NCBI GenBank assembly: GCA_021234155.1
Contig: JAJEKV010000235.1
Span: forward strand, 607,625 to 671,624
Length of the DNA: 64,000 bases
Source of the DNA: Isoetes taiwanensis
Lineage: Eukaryota > Streptophyta > Lycopodiopsida > Isoetales > Isoetaceae
Reading direction: 5' to 3'
Numbering within the stretch: the first letter of the stretch is position 1; each line of letters begins with the position of its first letter. This document shows, one piece after another, positions 43,811-53,720 of the stretch. Both the position numbers and the translations under genes were made by a program. The notes below the pieces were generated by a model. It had not been told where the DNA came from and did not search any database. It saw nothing but the letters and a program-made list of their open reading frames with translations.

Positions 43811-44751
43811 CTTTGGATGCCACGGGCGCCCAAATCAGTCGGAAAACTTCAGGGGCCAGTCCGAGTAGTAGAAGCCTCTCGTCAGCTGGCCGCCTTTTCT
43901 CAAACTCCTTCCACACTTCTTCACATGTTTATTCCATTGGATAAGGTCAGCAAGGCATTCTTCATTTCTATATCATTGAAATCAGAGGTTGAAAGATTGG
44001 AAGTGTTGGCGCAACTTGATTCTGGTGCAAATGCTTGCTTTATGGATAGTGTGTTCATCATTAAGCACACCATCCCTAGAAGCAAGGTTGATCAACCCGG
44101 TTCTGTCGAAGTGATTGATGGATGGGAGATCTCCTCTGCTGTCACAGAATCTGCGCCTCTTCAGGTTTTGTTCGAGGGAGTTTCTTGTAGTATTTCCTTC
44201 AATCTCATCGCTAGCCTACATGCGCCAATAGTCTTGAGTCGGCCCTGGCTCGAGCTACATAACCCACAAATTGATTGGCGTACTAGATCATTTCGATTTG
44301 CTGGTTCTAGCTCTAGTTCTAGTTCATCTGCAATTCAGGTTTCTACACCAACATCGACTTTCGATCCGCGGTAATGCTCATTGCGGGCTCCCCGATTACG
44401 TCCCTTCTTTGTTCTGTTTCTACTCCATGTTCTGATTCGACTCTTGCCTCTGCTTCAATTCATGCCCCAGATTATGACCATATTCTCGATGATGTCCCAG
44501 CTCTGGCTCGGTTTACGCCCTTGCTCGGAGTTCGGTTCACATACGCTCCGGTCCACACTCCGGTTCTTGCTCCAGTCCCTGCTCCAGTTCTTGCTCCAGT
44601 CCCTCCTACTCCTGCTCCTGTTCCTGCTCCTACTTCTGTAGAGGCTTCTTCATGTCCTCAGTTTCATATCTCGAAGATTTCTCTCAACGAGTTTGTTAAA
44701 TCTGGAAGATCAGGGTTCAGTATTTGCAATCTAGGTTCACCTGTCGGCTAG
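43811..44751 (+). pseudogene. chromovirus protease and Pro/Ala-rich linker
   Basis: VLAQLDSGANACFMD (Asp at 44018) is the aspartic protease active site, followed by ASLHAPIVLSRPWLELHNPQ (about 44212-44270), the usual end of the domain. From about 44490 the frame becomes a Val/Pro/Ala-rich linker from short repeats of GCTCCAGTCCCT-like DNA, and ends at 44749. The frame is shared with the zinc-knuckle part. Confidence 0.8.
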
Positions 44752-44886
44752 CTCGGCACCAGTGAAGTCTGCTTCAATGCTCCCAGATAAATATGGCGAC
44801 TTCTTTGATGTTTTTGACAAATTCAAGACCAGCAAGCTCCCAGAGCATCGTCCATACGATTGTCCTATTGATTTGCAGCTGGGACA

Positions 44887-45742
44887 ATGCTGCCATATGG
44901 TCCAATATATTGTCCATCTCCTGCTGAGTTGAAGGTTTTGCGGGATTATATTGAAGAGAATCTAGCCACTAGTTTCATTCGACATTCTCAGTCCCCTGCT
45001 TGAGCGCCTATCTTCTTCGTAAAAAAGAAGGATGATTCATTGTGTCTAGTCGTTGATTATCGTGGCCTCAATAAAATCACAGTGCCGAATTGATATTGGC
45101 TTCTTCTGATCCCAGAGTTGTTGGAGCGACTCCAATGTGTGCATCATTTCACGAAGATTGATCTTCGAGGTGCCTACAATCTTATTCGGATCCAGGAGGG
45201 TGATGAATGGAAAATAGCTTTTCGTACTCGGTATGGCCATTTTGAGTATATAGTTATGCCGTTTGGACTTACCTATGCTCCAGCAGTATTCCAACATATG
45301 GTCAATGATGTCTTTTGAGAGTTCTTAGACACTTTTGTTATCATCTATTTGGATTTATTCTAAGACTCTCGAAGAACACGAGAGGCATGTTCGACAGGTC
45401 CTTCAGAAGCTTCCTGAGCACGGGTTATATGTCAAACTTGAGAAGTGTCAGTACGAGCAGGATAATGTGGAGTTCCTTGGCTATCATATCACTCCACAGG
45501 GAGTCTCTATGGATCCCGAAAAGATCAACACTGTTTTGGAGTGGCAAACACCTTCATCCATTCGAGACGTTCAATGTTTTCTTGAGTTTGCCTATCGGCG
45601 TTTCATTCGGGATTATTCGGAGATTGTCCTTCCTTTCACACGCCTCATGGTTAAGGACGTACCATTTTTTCGTTACCACGGTGCCAGTTCTTGCTCATGC
45701 AGATCCTTTGCGCCCATATGTTGTCGAAGCAGATGCTTCTGA
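44887..45742 (+). pseudogene. chromovirus reverse transcriptase
   Basis: Entry LRDYIEENLATSFIRHSQSP (about 44938-45000), then FVKKKDDSLCLVVDYRGLN (about 45016-45072), [20 protein letters not shown], and [19 protein letters not shown] (about 45256-45312). The catalytic YLDD box is altered to YLDL by a frameshift (about 45346-45360). The thumb/connection part continues in another frame (IYSKTLEEHERHVRQVLQKL and FLGYHITPQGVSMDPEKIN) to about 45640. Confidence 0.85.
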
Positions 45743-46140
45743 TTTTGCTCTTGGTGGGATACTGTCACAGGAAGGGGAGGACCATGAATTGCATCCAATT
45801 GCCTATCACTCACTGAAGTTTCAGGCTGCTGAAATCAACTATCCCATTTATGACAAGGAGTTGTTGGCAATAGTGGATTCTTTCGAGGAGTGAAGATGTT
45901 TCCTGGAGGGATCTCCTTATAAGGTCACAGTCTATACACATCATCGAAATCTAGAGTATTTTCAGTCTACTCGAGTGCTCAACCGTCGCTAGGCCCAGTG
46001 GCATTACTCAAGTATTATCCCATATTGATTTCGTGATCAAGTACTGTCCTGGATCCCTCCAAGGGAAGCCTGATGCCTTGTCTCGACGCTCCTACCTTGA
46101 GCCCAAGCTAGGTGATCCTGCATTTGATTAGCAATCACAG
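45690..46140 (+). pseudogene. chromovirus RNase H
   Basis: VVEADASDFALGGILSQEGE (about 45719-45778) with the first catalytic Asp, then ELHPIAYHSLKFQAAEINYP and YDKELLAIVDSFEE (45893), then a stop and further decayed sequence to about 46130. The order and spacing match Ty3-type RNase H. Confidence 0.85.
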
Positions 46141-46179
46141 GTTATTCTAGGGCATGATCGGTTCTAGCTTATTGCTCTC

Positions 46180-47130
46180 CCTTTGTTCGAGATGCGGCCT
46201 TGTTGGAGTCTGTTCGTGCATCTCTGCCCTCCGATCCATCGGCTCAAGATGTATTCTCACACCTTGGCTCTGCATCATCTTCTCAGCAAATGCGATCAAA
46301 CTATGATCGTTTTGAGGTTTGAGATGGACTCCTGCTCCACGATGGGCTTCTATATGTGCCAGATGCTGCTTCTAGGCTTCAGGTTCTCCAGGCTTGCCAT
46401 GATTCATGTATGGCTGACACTTTGGAGTAGCCAAGACTCTTGAACTTATTAGTCGCGAGAGTATTGATGGCCTGGGCTTCGTCGCTCTGTCAAAGCTTTT
46501 ATTCGATCCTGTGATATCTGCTATCGAGCGAAGGTTCCAAGGCATCTTCCTCATGGCCTTCTTCAACCACTGCCGGTATCAGATGGATCTCGAAAGAGCA
46601 TTTCTATAGACTTTATTCCGGAGTTGCCACTCTCTCGAGGCTATGATGCCATCATGGTTGTTGTTGATCGTTTCTCTAAGATGGCTCATTTTATTCCCTG
46701 CAACATCACCATCACCAGTGAGGGAACAATGGATCTTCTTCTTCGTGAAGTAGTTAGACTTCATGGCTTGCCCGATACTATCGTCAGCTATCGTGGACCG
46801 CAGTTCGTCGCAGGTTTTTTGGAAGTGACTTTTGGAGTTATTGTATATTGACCGCTCACTGACATCTGGTCATCATCCAGAAAGTAATGGGCAGGCAGAG
46901 CGCACTAATCAAACTCTGGAGCAATGTTTAAAGTGCTTTATCAGTTATCATGCAACAAGCTTGACTATCGTCGCCTTGGTCTTTACTGGATCATGGCTCA
47001 AATCAGCAATGTGGCATTCCGGCTCAAGCTCCCTCCAGTCATTTGGCTCCATCCAGTATTTCATGTTTCTCTATTGGAGCCCTACACAGTTAACACTTTT
47101 CCGGATCGTGTTCCTCAACTGCCGCCACCA
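46180..47130 (+). pseudogene. chromovirus integrase with internal deletion
   Basis: The zinc-binding part is decayed. The core shows SISIDFIPELPLSRGYDAIM (about 46602-46660; first Asp), VVVDRFSKMAHFIPC and LHGLPDTIVSYRGPQFVAGF (about 46758-46820), where the usual second Asp is now Tyr (SYRGPQF for S-D-R-G-x-x-F). A glutamate candidate occurs in 'aatgggcaggcagagcgcact' (about 46885). The sequence then jumps from the Gln/Cys-rich helix to RRLGLYWIMAQISNVAFRLK (about 46975-47030), so a piece of the C-terminal part is missing. Confidence 0.85.
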
Positions 47131-47362
47131 GTAGAAATTGATGATCATGAGGAGTTCGAGGTTCGAGAGATTCTGGACTCTAAGTTTCTTCGTCGACGAT
47201 TGTATCTTTGTCGATTGGGAAGGTTACTCGCCAAGTGATAGAACTTGGGAGCCTGCCGAGAATCTGATTAATGCTCCTAATAAAATTGCGGAACCGACGT
47301 TACCCGGACAAGCCAAGTTAGAGTACTTCGGCCCCAGCTCTGAGGACTCGTCGCCGTCGTAG
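47130..47362 (+). pseudogene. chromovirus chromodomain
   Basis: EFEVREILDSKFLRRRLY in one frame joins FVDWEGYSPSDRTWEPAEN in the next, the chromodomain signature (aromatic cage Trp in VDWEGY and TWEP). It ends with a TAG at 47360-47362. Chromodomains on integrase guide these elements to marked chromatin. One frameshift splits it. Confidence 0.9.
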
Positions 47363-47373
47363 GAGGGGGATGG
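47361..47373 (+). promoter_or_regulatory. chromovirus polypurine tract
   Basis: AGGAGGGGGATGG lies directly before the 3' LTR, the usual primer for plus-strand DNA synthesis. It overlaps the stop codon of the chromodomain frame. Confidence 0.7.
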
Positions 47374-47375
47374 TA

Positions 47376-47874
47376 TGATGACCATACAAATATTCGTATC
47401 ATACGAAAATTATACTCGTATGTACAAAAGATGGTCGTCACATGGATGCAAAAGGATAGTTGCACAAAACAAGGTTTGAACTCATAACCTTCCAGTTGCG
47501 AATCAAGATCCTTGCCAAGTGTGCTGCCAAGATTTGTTGAAGACATTCCCTCACGTTTCTTCATATGTGGGATTATCTCTAAGAGTTTCTAGAATATTCT
47601 AGAACCTAAATGCATGCGGACACTTGGTGCGATTCCATCCATTGGAGTGGCACGATCCTGGCCGTTGGCCTAGATATATAAGAAGGCACCTCCTTCTGAT
47701 CGAACCGTTCCGGTTCAACGCCAGTAGCCTTCTAGGCATCTGTCTCGTGTTCCTGCTTACCTTCGGGCCATTGTACTCTTGAATCCTGTTCATATATCAG
47801 ATTCTTTGCCGATCTTGGCGTATTTCTTGCGCATTTTCCACATATTTTCCTTGTTTTCGCGTAGGTTCATGACA
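47376..47874 (+). repeat. chromovirus 3' LTR
   Basis: It starts TGATGACCATAC and ends CATGACA. TATA box TATATAAG at 47675-47682. It aligns with the 5' LTR along its whole length with scattered substitutions and several small deletions, so the insertion is not recent. Confidence 0.9.
47472..47530 (-). other. antisense tRNA-like sequence in the 3' LTR
   Basis: This is the counterpart of 42521-42578: B-box-like GAGTTCAAACCT on the minus strand is kept exactly, while the A-box and anticodon parts have drifted (TTCGCAA in place of CTCGTAA). Confidence 0.5.
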
Positions 47875-48293
47875 TTCTGATGGATTTTCTCGACTCACGA
47901 GAATACCCAGAATTGTTAATTTACTATTATTCAGGGGTTTCCTTATAATTGGGGACTTTCTCGACTCGCGAGTCGAGAAAGCCCTTTCGTCTTCCCATGG
48001 ATTTTCTCGACTCGCGAGTTGATTACCCAGAATTGTCAATTTACTGCTATTTAGGGGTTTCCTTGTAATTGGAGACTTTCCTGCACCCTCTGTTTTTTTG
48101 TCTTCCCATGGATTTTCTCGACTCACGAGTCGAGAATACCCAGAATTTTTAATTTACTGCTATTCAGGGGCTTCCTTGTAATTAGGGATTTTCTCGACTC
48201 GCGAGTCGAGAAAGCTCTGCACCTTCAGTATGTTTGTCTTCCCATGGATTATTAAAATAACTGTTCTGGCATAGTTTCATTTATTTATTGCAG
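47875..48293 (+). repeat. intron with tandem palindrome-bearing units
   Basis: A ~115-125-bp unit is repeated about three times: palindrome P1, 'tacccagaattgt.aattta', 'ggggtttccttgtaatt', palindrome P2, 'cctgcaccctctgtttttt', 'gtcttcccatggatt'. Palindromes lie at 47885, 47957-47980 (24 bp, perfect), 48002, 48113 and 48190-48213 (24 bp, perfect). In the middle unit P2 is missing exactly (48075-48085). The stretch ends with an acceptor, 'tttatttattgcag' (48293). It continues the sequence left of the chromovirus. Confidence 0.85.
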
Positions 48294-49596
48294 CCCATAT
48301 CCTGACCGGATCATATACGCTCGGCAACAGTAGAAGGCATTGGGTTGTCCTCAGCGGCCTAAAGGAAACAGGCTCCTTGAAAATGAGAAAAAGAAGAAAA
48401 CAACAAGAAAGGGCAGAGAATCTCTATCGGATCAATATGATCTCATTCTGTGCACTGAGCTGGTTTGGGGAAAATGGGGCTTTCTGGACAAGAGGCAAGC
48501 TTAAGGACAGCAATGGAGAATTGCCAACAAGGCCAGACCCAAAGTTATTTGACAAGCAGTTCATGAAAAGGATATATGGCCTCACGGATAAAGAAATGCT
48601 TGACTTACAAGGCAAAATCCTAGATAGGACTATCCTGCTAAGGAAGACTAGGAGTTCAAAAATGCAGGATACAAAGGATTACGCGACGGTCCTGAAGAGA
48701 CGACGTGCGTTGGAAGACGACATCACAGAATTTTGCAATGTTGCATCCAACGCATGCCATGATTTCAATTACTATAAGGAGAAGACCGCGCTTGATAGGG
48801 ATGACATGAAGGAATTGAACCACCTATGCCAACCCTACATCAATATGAAGCTTAAACAGAACGTCAAAATTGCCCCCTTTCCTGAACGTGCTAGCGGAAG
48901 CTTAGATTCGGGGTGGTTGCCATTTAAGACGGATGATAGCTCCCCTCCCTTCTTGGTAACCTTGGGTCACAAGGGATTCAGTGCAGAAATTAATTTCAAT
49001 AACAAAGTCTTGTATTCTATATATGAGCTGGAACATGAGTGCAGACTTGGCCTACCAAAGGCACCAAGTTTTGGCAACATAATTTTGGTTTTGGTTTCAA
49101 GGTCGAATGCAGACTTGGACAAGTGGTGGTCAAGCGAGCACCACTATATCGATAAGTTCATGATTTCTCAGGGGCATATTGAACCCTAGAAGGGTGGCAG
49201 GTTTATAGAGGATGTGCCATCACTTGACAAAGTCAGCACTGATGGTGCACAGGTTCAATACATATATAGAATTCCTAGCCGGCTGAGAGTTATCAAGTAC
49301 TTCATTACAAGCTGGTCGAGGGAGATCAAATTGTATGCGAGTGGTATATGAATGGCCTGTTCTCTCAAGGGCTATGCTCTATGAAATGAAACCAAAATCT
49401 GTTTGGGAACAAGGACCTGGTTGAGACCATTACATCATACTTGGATCTGCTTCATTACCATTTTCAAGACAGGAAGACTGGTGGAAGTAGTAAGGACGCA
49501 GATGACAGAGATAGAGATAACAGCCAAGGTATCCTCACCTATCGAATGTTTAGATGGACTTGCAGCGGAACAAATAATGGAGAATCTTTGACTGAG
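48294..49596 (+). pseudogene. broken gene with FCP1-like end: long middle exon
   Basis: From the acceptor at 48293 the frame is open for about 300 codons (HWVVLSGLKETGSLKMRKRR; FCALSWFGENGAFWTRGKLK; LTDKEMLDLQGKILDRTILL; GLPKAPSFGNIILVLVSRSN). The open frame runs past the first ATG back to the splice site, which favours an exon over an isolated ORF. A TAG (49187-49189) interrupts it in frame; the same frame then continues (GGRFIEDVPSLDKVSTDG) and changes frame near 49320 (EGDQIVCEWYMNGLFSQ; SYLDLLHYHFQDRKTGG). It ends at a donor, GAG|GTCAGT (49597). No domain is recognised. Confidence 0.55.
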
Positions 49597-49767
49597 GTCA
49601 GTTTATTTTCCTTTCCGAGGGTTTCTCGACTCGCGAGTCGAGAAACCCTCCAAGTCTTAACGTTTTTTTGATTTCTCACATGAATCCTTTCTCGACTCGT
49701 GAGTCGAGAACCTCTTTTTATAAAGTTGAGAACCTCCTTTCATAACTGATGGCCCTCATCATTTCAG
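49597..49767 (+). other. 171-nt intron carrying two palindromes
   Basis: Donor GTCAGT at 49597 and acceptor CATTTCAG ending 49767. It contains a perfect 34-bp palindrome (49617-49650) and a second 22-bp copy with one change per arm (49689-49710). Palindromes make up a third of the intron. Confidence 0.6.
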
Positions 49768-50617
49768 GGACATCAAGCAAAATCAATTAGGATCATTATC
49801 ACGATCATAAAGATCTGCTGGCGATTCAATTTCACAGGAGGACACTGCATCCAAAAAAGTAGTCCAGTACAAGATAGTGGGACCATCGAGAAAGGACCTG
49901 AAAGAATAAAGATCCCGGCCTAGATCCGGATCAAGAAATCTAGTCAGAGCCAAAGTCGAACTGGGATCGAGACGGGCCCACCAAACTTGTAATTTTTGAC
50001 AAATGGAGTCTTGGCTGCAATATACCACGATGGTGATGTCCCTGAGCTTAACACCTCACAGAAGCCGACAAAGGTAGGGAATAAAATCGTCTATCACCTC
50101 AAGCAAAAGAGGTTATTCAATGGTGCCTGGACCAGGGATTCGAAGTGGCTACATGGTCTTATATGGCAAAGAAAAATGTTGTCAATATCCTGTGGTGTAC
50201 TCGACCTGCCCATTTTTGAAGTTCAAGTTTATTTGGGGAAACGAAAGGGTCGAGCATGTATCAGACCTCGATCCGGCCATCACGAAGGGGAAGCCTATTA
50301 TGGTGAAAAGGCTGGAAAGAGTTTATAAAGCATACCAGGATTTTAACAAACACAACACGATGATCATAGACGACACCACCTACAAGTGCTATCATAACTC
50401 AGACAATACAATCATTGCAAAAAATTATCGACCAGAAGAGCATCAAATGGATAAGTGGTTGTGTTATAATCTCGTTCCGATGTTGGCAGAATCCCTGTTT
50501 TCCATTCTTGTGGGTGATGTGATTAGGAACTATCCGAACCTCAAGCAAGTTGATTCGGAGAGCAATGCGATCATGAGGGCTATGGACGAAAAATATTATG
50601 GTGATCAAGATCAGTGA
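49768..50617 (+). pseudogene. broken FCP1/NIF-like phosphatase domain
   Basis: Parts of an FCP1-homology (NLI-interacting-factor-like, HAD superfamily) phosphatase are read across frames. KLVIFD joins by a frameshift to TNGVLAAIYHDGD (about 49990-50040): the D-x-N-G form of the catalytic loop found in a plant family, not D-x-D-x-T. WCLDQGFEVATWSYMAKKNV (about 50122-50180) is the WS-containing block. FKFIWGNERV, KRLERVYKAYQDFNKHNTMI and IDDTTYKCYHNSDNTII (about 50225-50420) match the conserved 'DDSPYKA' end. Stop at 50615-50617. Frameshifts in the catalytic loop mean this copy is inactive. Family known for dephosphorylating nuclear proteins; role of the D-x-N-G group unclear. Confidence 0.65.
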
Positions 50618-50910
50618 CCTCTGATTTCAGATAGCAAAATTTTGTGAAGTTCTGAAAGAAACCTGAACAATTATATTATATTCTGTAATGAAAATACTTG
50701 TACATTGACTTCTAGGGCCTTTCTCGATTTGCGAGTCGAGAAAGACACTACTTGTCCCAATGATGAGACCATTTGTATGCTTCTGTGTGTGATTCGATGC
50801 ACCTATATGGAATGAATGCTCTCTAATCTATTCTTAATTCTGTATCCTTTTCTTCATTGCTCATGACTAATGGCACCGTAATTTTTAAACATAAACTCTC
50901 TTTGTTCTAG
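50618..50910 (+). other. spacer or intron with one palindrome
   Basis: It holds TTTCTCGATTTG-CGAGTCGAGAAA (50720-50743), a copy with two changes in one arm. It ends in a good acceptor, 'ctctctttgttctag' (50910 region). Whether it is an intron or the space between two genes is unclear. Confidence 0.5.
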
Positions 50911-51329
50911 GTGGCGCGACACATGGCATAGATCCCGCTCAAGCTACACTCTTACCAGGGCTTTGGGATAAGCCTTCTCGTGATTGCCGACACTATGGGA
51001 CAACAAGGGATGAGGAGGAGAGGAAGAACATTTTGAAACTCTAAAAAGGTCAAAGGATCTTGCAAGCATTGCATGACATCTACGGAGGTTGGGGAACGAG
51101 CATATTCGACCCCGTGATTGATGAAAATATGCGAGAGGATGGTGGAGAATTTGGTTGGACAGGCCATCGGGTGGCTCACGAGGCACCTCCTCGTAGGGCA
51201 TTTCACGTTCTTCAGGTTGCCCCCAGAGCTTATAGATGGCAAGAAGAAGCCCTGCACGTTCTTCCTGTAAGGTGTGATGATGTAACTGTAGTGACAGCAA
51301 GACCGCCAAGGTCTCTGCGTCCGATGTAA
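50911..51329 (+). pseudogene. possible terminal exon
   Basis: After the acceptor near 50910 one frame reads LLPGLWDKPSRDCRHYGTTR, a single in-frame TAA (about 51045), then LQALHDIYGGWGTSIFDPVI, FGWTGHRVAHEAPPRRAFHV and a stop at 51327-51329. It may be the last exon of the palindrome-bearing gene or part of the next gene. No family recognised. Confidence 0.4.
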
Positions 51330-51355
51330 AATACGTTGTAACTATATAATTTATT

Positions 51356-51361
51356 AATAAA
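51356..51361 (+). terminator. AATAAA poly(A) signal
   Basis: A canonical AATAAA lies 27 bp after the stop of the possible last exon, in AT-rich sequence. It fits the 3' end of the broken gene; a LINE tail begins ~45 bp further on. Confidence 0.45.
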
Positions 51362-51553
51362 AATTCTTTTTGAACTATAACTTTGTTTTCAATGTGTAAT
51401 GATGAAGCCACTCTAAACGTTTTAACGTCCATGGAGACCAAATTGGCCATGAGATTCAAACAACAAAAAGGGTATGGAAATCCAAAAAGTATAAAGAAAA
51501 AGATAATGCTAATGCTATGATGATATTGTGCTACTTAAATTATCTAGACATAG

Positions 51554-51895
51554 CTATTCCAAGGATTGGAAGGCCATTGATCTAGAATGATTGCTGCACC
51601 TCCCTTGTACACTGTCCATTTCTTTTGTAGGCGGGCTGTCCTGACCTTGAAAAGCATAAGGAATTTGCTTTCTGACTCCTAATTCTTCTTGAATGAATAT
51701 CTCTAACACTTGTTCCACTTCATTCCAGAGTTTTCTGGAGATGGAAGGCTCCCATATGGGAACACGATACAATACCAAAATTTGTACTAAAGTCTTTAAC
51801 AACATCTTTTTGGCCCCAACTATCCAATGACATTCTATGGCATCTAAATGAAAGGACATACAGAGCCTTTTCCCTATTGCAATTCTTTTTCTCAC
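51554..51895 (-). pseudogene. LINE ORF2 C-terminal fragment
   Basis: A 114-codon open stretch contains LVQILVLYRVPIWEPSISRK and LWNEVEQVLEIFIQEELGVR. These correspond to the 'LVEPALLYGIEVWGPVLS' and 'WNDLEQVQNAFLIRVVGVK' stretches of the plus-strand LINE at 21.1-21.3 kb, which ties the two elements to one family. The final zinc-knuckle-like part is missing or unreadable. Confidence 0.75.
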
Positions 51896-52079
51896 ACATA
51901 TTTTCCATTTGCAATTAGAATATACCTCACGACCAAGATACTTCTAGTAGTCCATAGTTTTGAGTTTTCACCCCTAGCATAGAAAATGTGGTATCTTGAT
52001 GGTGCCAAATACCATTATTTTAGAGTTTGATAAGTTCATCTTAATCTTAATGTTGATTATAAAATGCACTGGAACTCTC

Positions 52080-52430
52080 CGAATGCTTTTGAAGCTCTTT
52101 TGGAGACTAAAAAAATAGTACTACATCATCTACATGTCCTCTGGCCCTAAGCCATTCTTCTAATTCATCTATGTACAAACAAAACATCTTCGAGGACCAT
52201 AGACACCCCTGACAAACTCCATTGGTGTCCTAATCTCAATAGAAATCTCTGTTGAGGATTTGGCCAAGATTTTATCATCTAGACGTACAACTACCCCTCT
52301 CAAAGCAGATGGAATCCCAATCTATCCATCCTGACACTTAAGCCACCTCGAGGCACAGTGTCAAATGCCTTCAAAAAGTCAATAAAAGCTAGAAACTTTC
52401 TAGATCCCTTTGCCTGTTCATCACTCAATA
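52080..52430 (-). pseudogene. LINE reverse transcriptase fragment
   Basis: FLAFIDFLKAFDTVPRGGL (about 52400-52345) and FCLYIDELEEWLRARGHVDD (about 52185-52125) are the palm blocks. The catalytic Asp pair appears as HVDDVVLFF. The QGCPLS block is corrupted to QGCLWSS. Confidence 0.8.
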
Positions 52431-53559
52431 TAAGCAGATAATCCAATGTGCCATGATTCTTTGTAAATCCTACTTGGCAATGTGTACCACTCCATTTTCT
52501 TCAGGTCAAGTGTACACTTGATCTTTTGACCCAACGTGTCTCCTTAAAGCTTTGAAAAAACGCACCCGATCTCAATAATTCTATAGTTTTTAGCCTCCTT
52601 TTTACTGTCAATCTTATAGATGGGAACCACCTTACGTTCTCACCAAGATTTTGGTAAACCTTTGTGGATTGCTCTATTCACAAACCTATGAGTTTATTAA
52701 TTATATCATTTCCTACCCATCTAATGAGCTTAATCGATAAGCCTGAGAAATTAACAACCTTACCATTATGCATTCTCTTGAGTTGCCTATACACATTCTC
52801 TTTGACAAAAAAATGCCAACGTCTATGACATCCATACTAAATGCATCATTACAAAAGTATAGTTCTTTTATCAGCGGAACTAGGTCATCTATGTCTAGCT
52901 ATGCATTACCTTGTCTCCTTAAAAGTTTAGTCCAAAACAATTTCTGTTTCTCCTTGAAGAGAACCCAAGTTCATTTTGCCTTTTAACATAATACCATCTA
53001 TTTTTCATTTTAATCAACCACTTATACTATCCCAGTTTCACCTTGCATCCTTTGGGAATACAATTTCTTGTCTTCTTATATTCAGAATCCCACTAGCCAT
53101 TGCACGATAGACAATTTGGTGTCTTCTTGATGGACCCAAAACTACTATTAACAACTACAATAATATGTTTGTTAGCGTGTCAGAATCTCCTTCTACTTCC
53201 CCTGCATAAGAAGTTTATTCAAGTAGTATTGTAAGTTTCTTCGAGAACGTTTCCTTTTCACCATGGTCTAGTTTTAGCTTCGGTCTGAAGACATTCCATT
53301 GTAATCCTGATGTACTTCCATGTTTAACTCAGACAAAAGGCTTGTATGATAAGATTTTGCTTCTTTTCTAAAATTCTAAAGCTCTTAGTCATAGATACTG
53401 ACTCTTGAAGTAGCAAATAATCAATGGAACTATCTCCTGTGGGTGTAAACTAGTGCCATTCAAGATTTTCATCCCACAAACCATAGTAAATTCTGGTAAG
53501 AAATCACACATACCGTTTTTATCTTCTCATTCGATCTTCTGATGAAGTTTGATTATTGG

Positions 53560-53720
53560 CACTTAAGAAGAAGCTTGTCTCCTGGATTTGCGTGTTCATA
53601 GAAAATTGCTTACATTCCTTTGGTTCGAGCATTGGAATCCCCAACAATCAAAGTGTCTCATGTTTACCGACATTCCTAAAGTTTTTTTTACGTAAGATCA
53701 TGCAATGTCTTTTTTTTATC
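53560..53720 (-). pseudogene. LINE endonuclease remnant
   Basis: TLIVGDSNARTKGM (about 53655-53612) is the APE-type GDxNAR motif, lying the expected distance upstream of RT. The rest of the domain is not readable. Confidence 0.6.

Larger units (their letters stand above)
42425..47874 (+). mobile_element. Ty3/gypsy chromovirus with two LTRs
   Basis: It is about 5.45 kb long with LTRs of 517 bp (42425-42941) and 499 bp (47376-47874) in direct orientation. The order Gag, protease, RT, RNase H, integrase, chromodomain makes it a chromovirus. Its Gag (PEKFDGT..., LLTGPALSWFAPLLE) is of the sushi/Tcn1-like type. The coding region has many frameshifts and at least one deletion in integrase, so the copy is dead. 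Flanks 'ccctg' and 'ttctg' may be an eroded 5-bp target duplication. Confidence 0.9.

Noticed and set aside
44381-44641. Leu-rich membrane-protein-like frame
   Set aside because: It is an alternative frame across the Pro/Ala-coding repeat of the chromovirus linker; leucines come from CTC/CTG phases of the same repeat.
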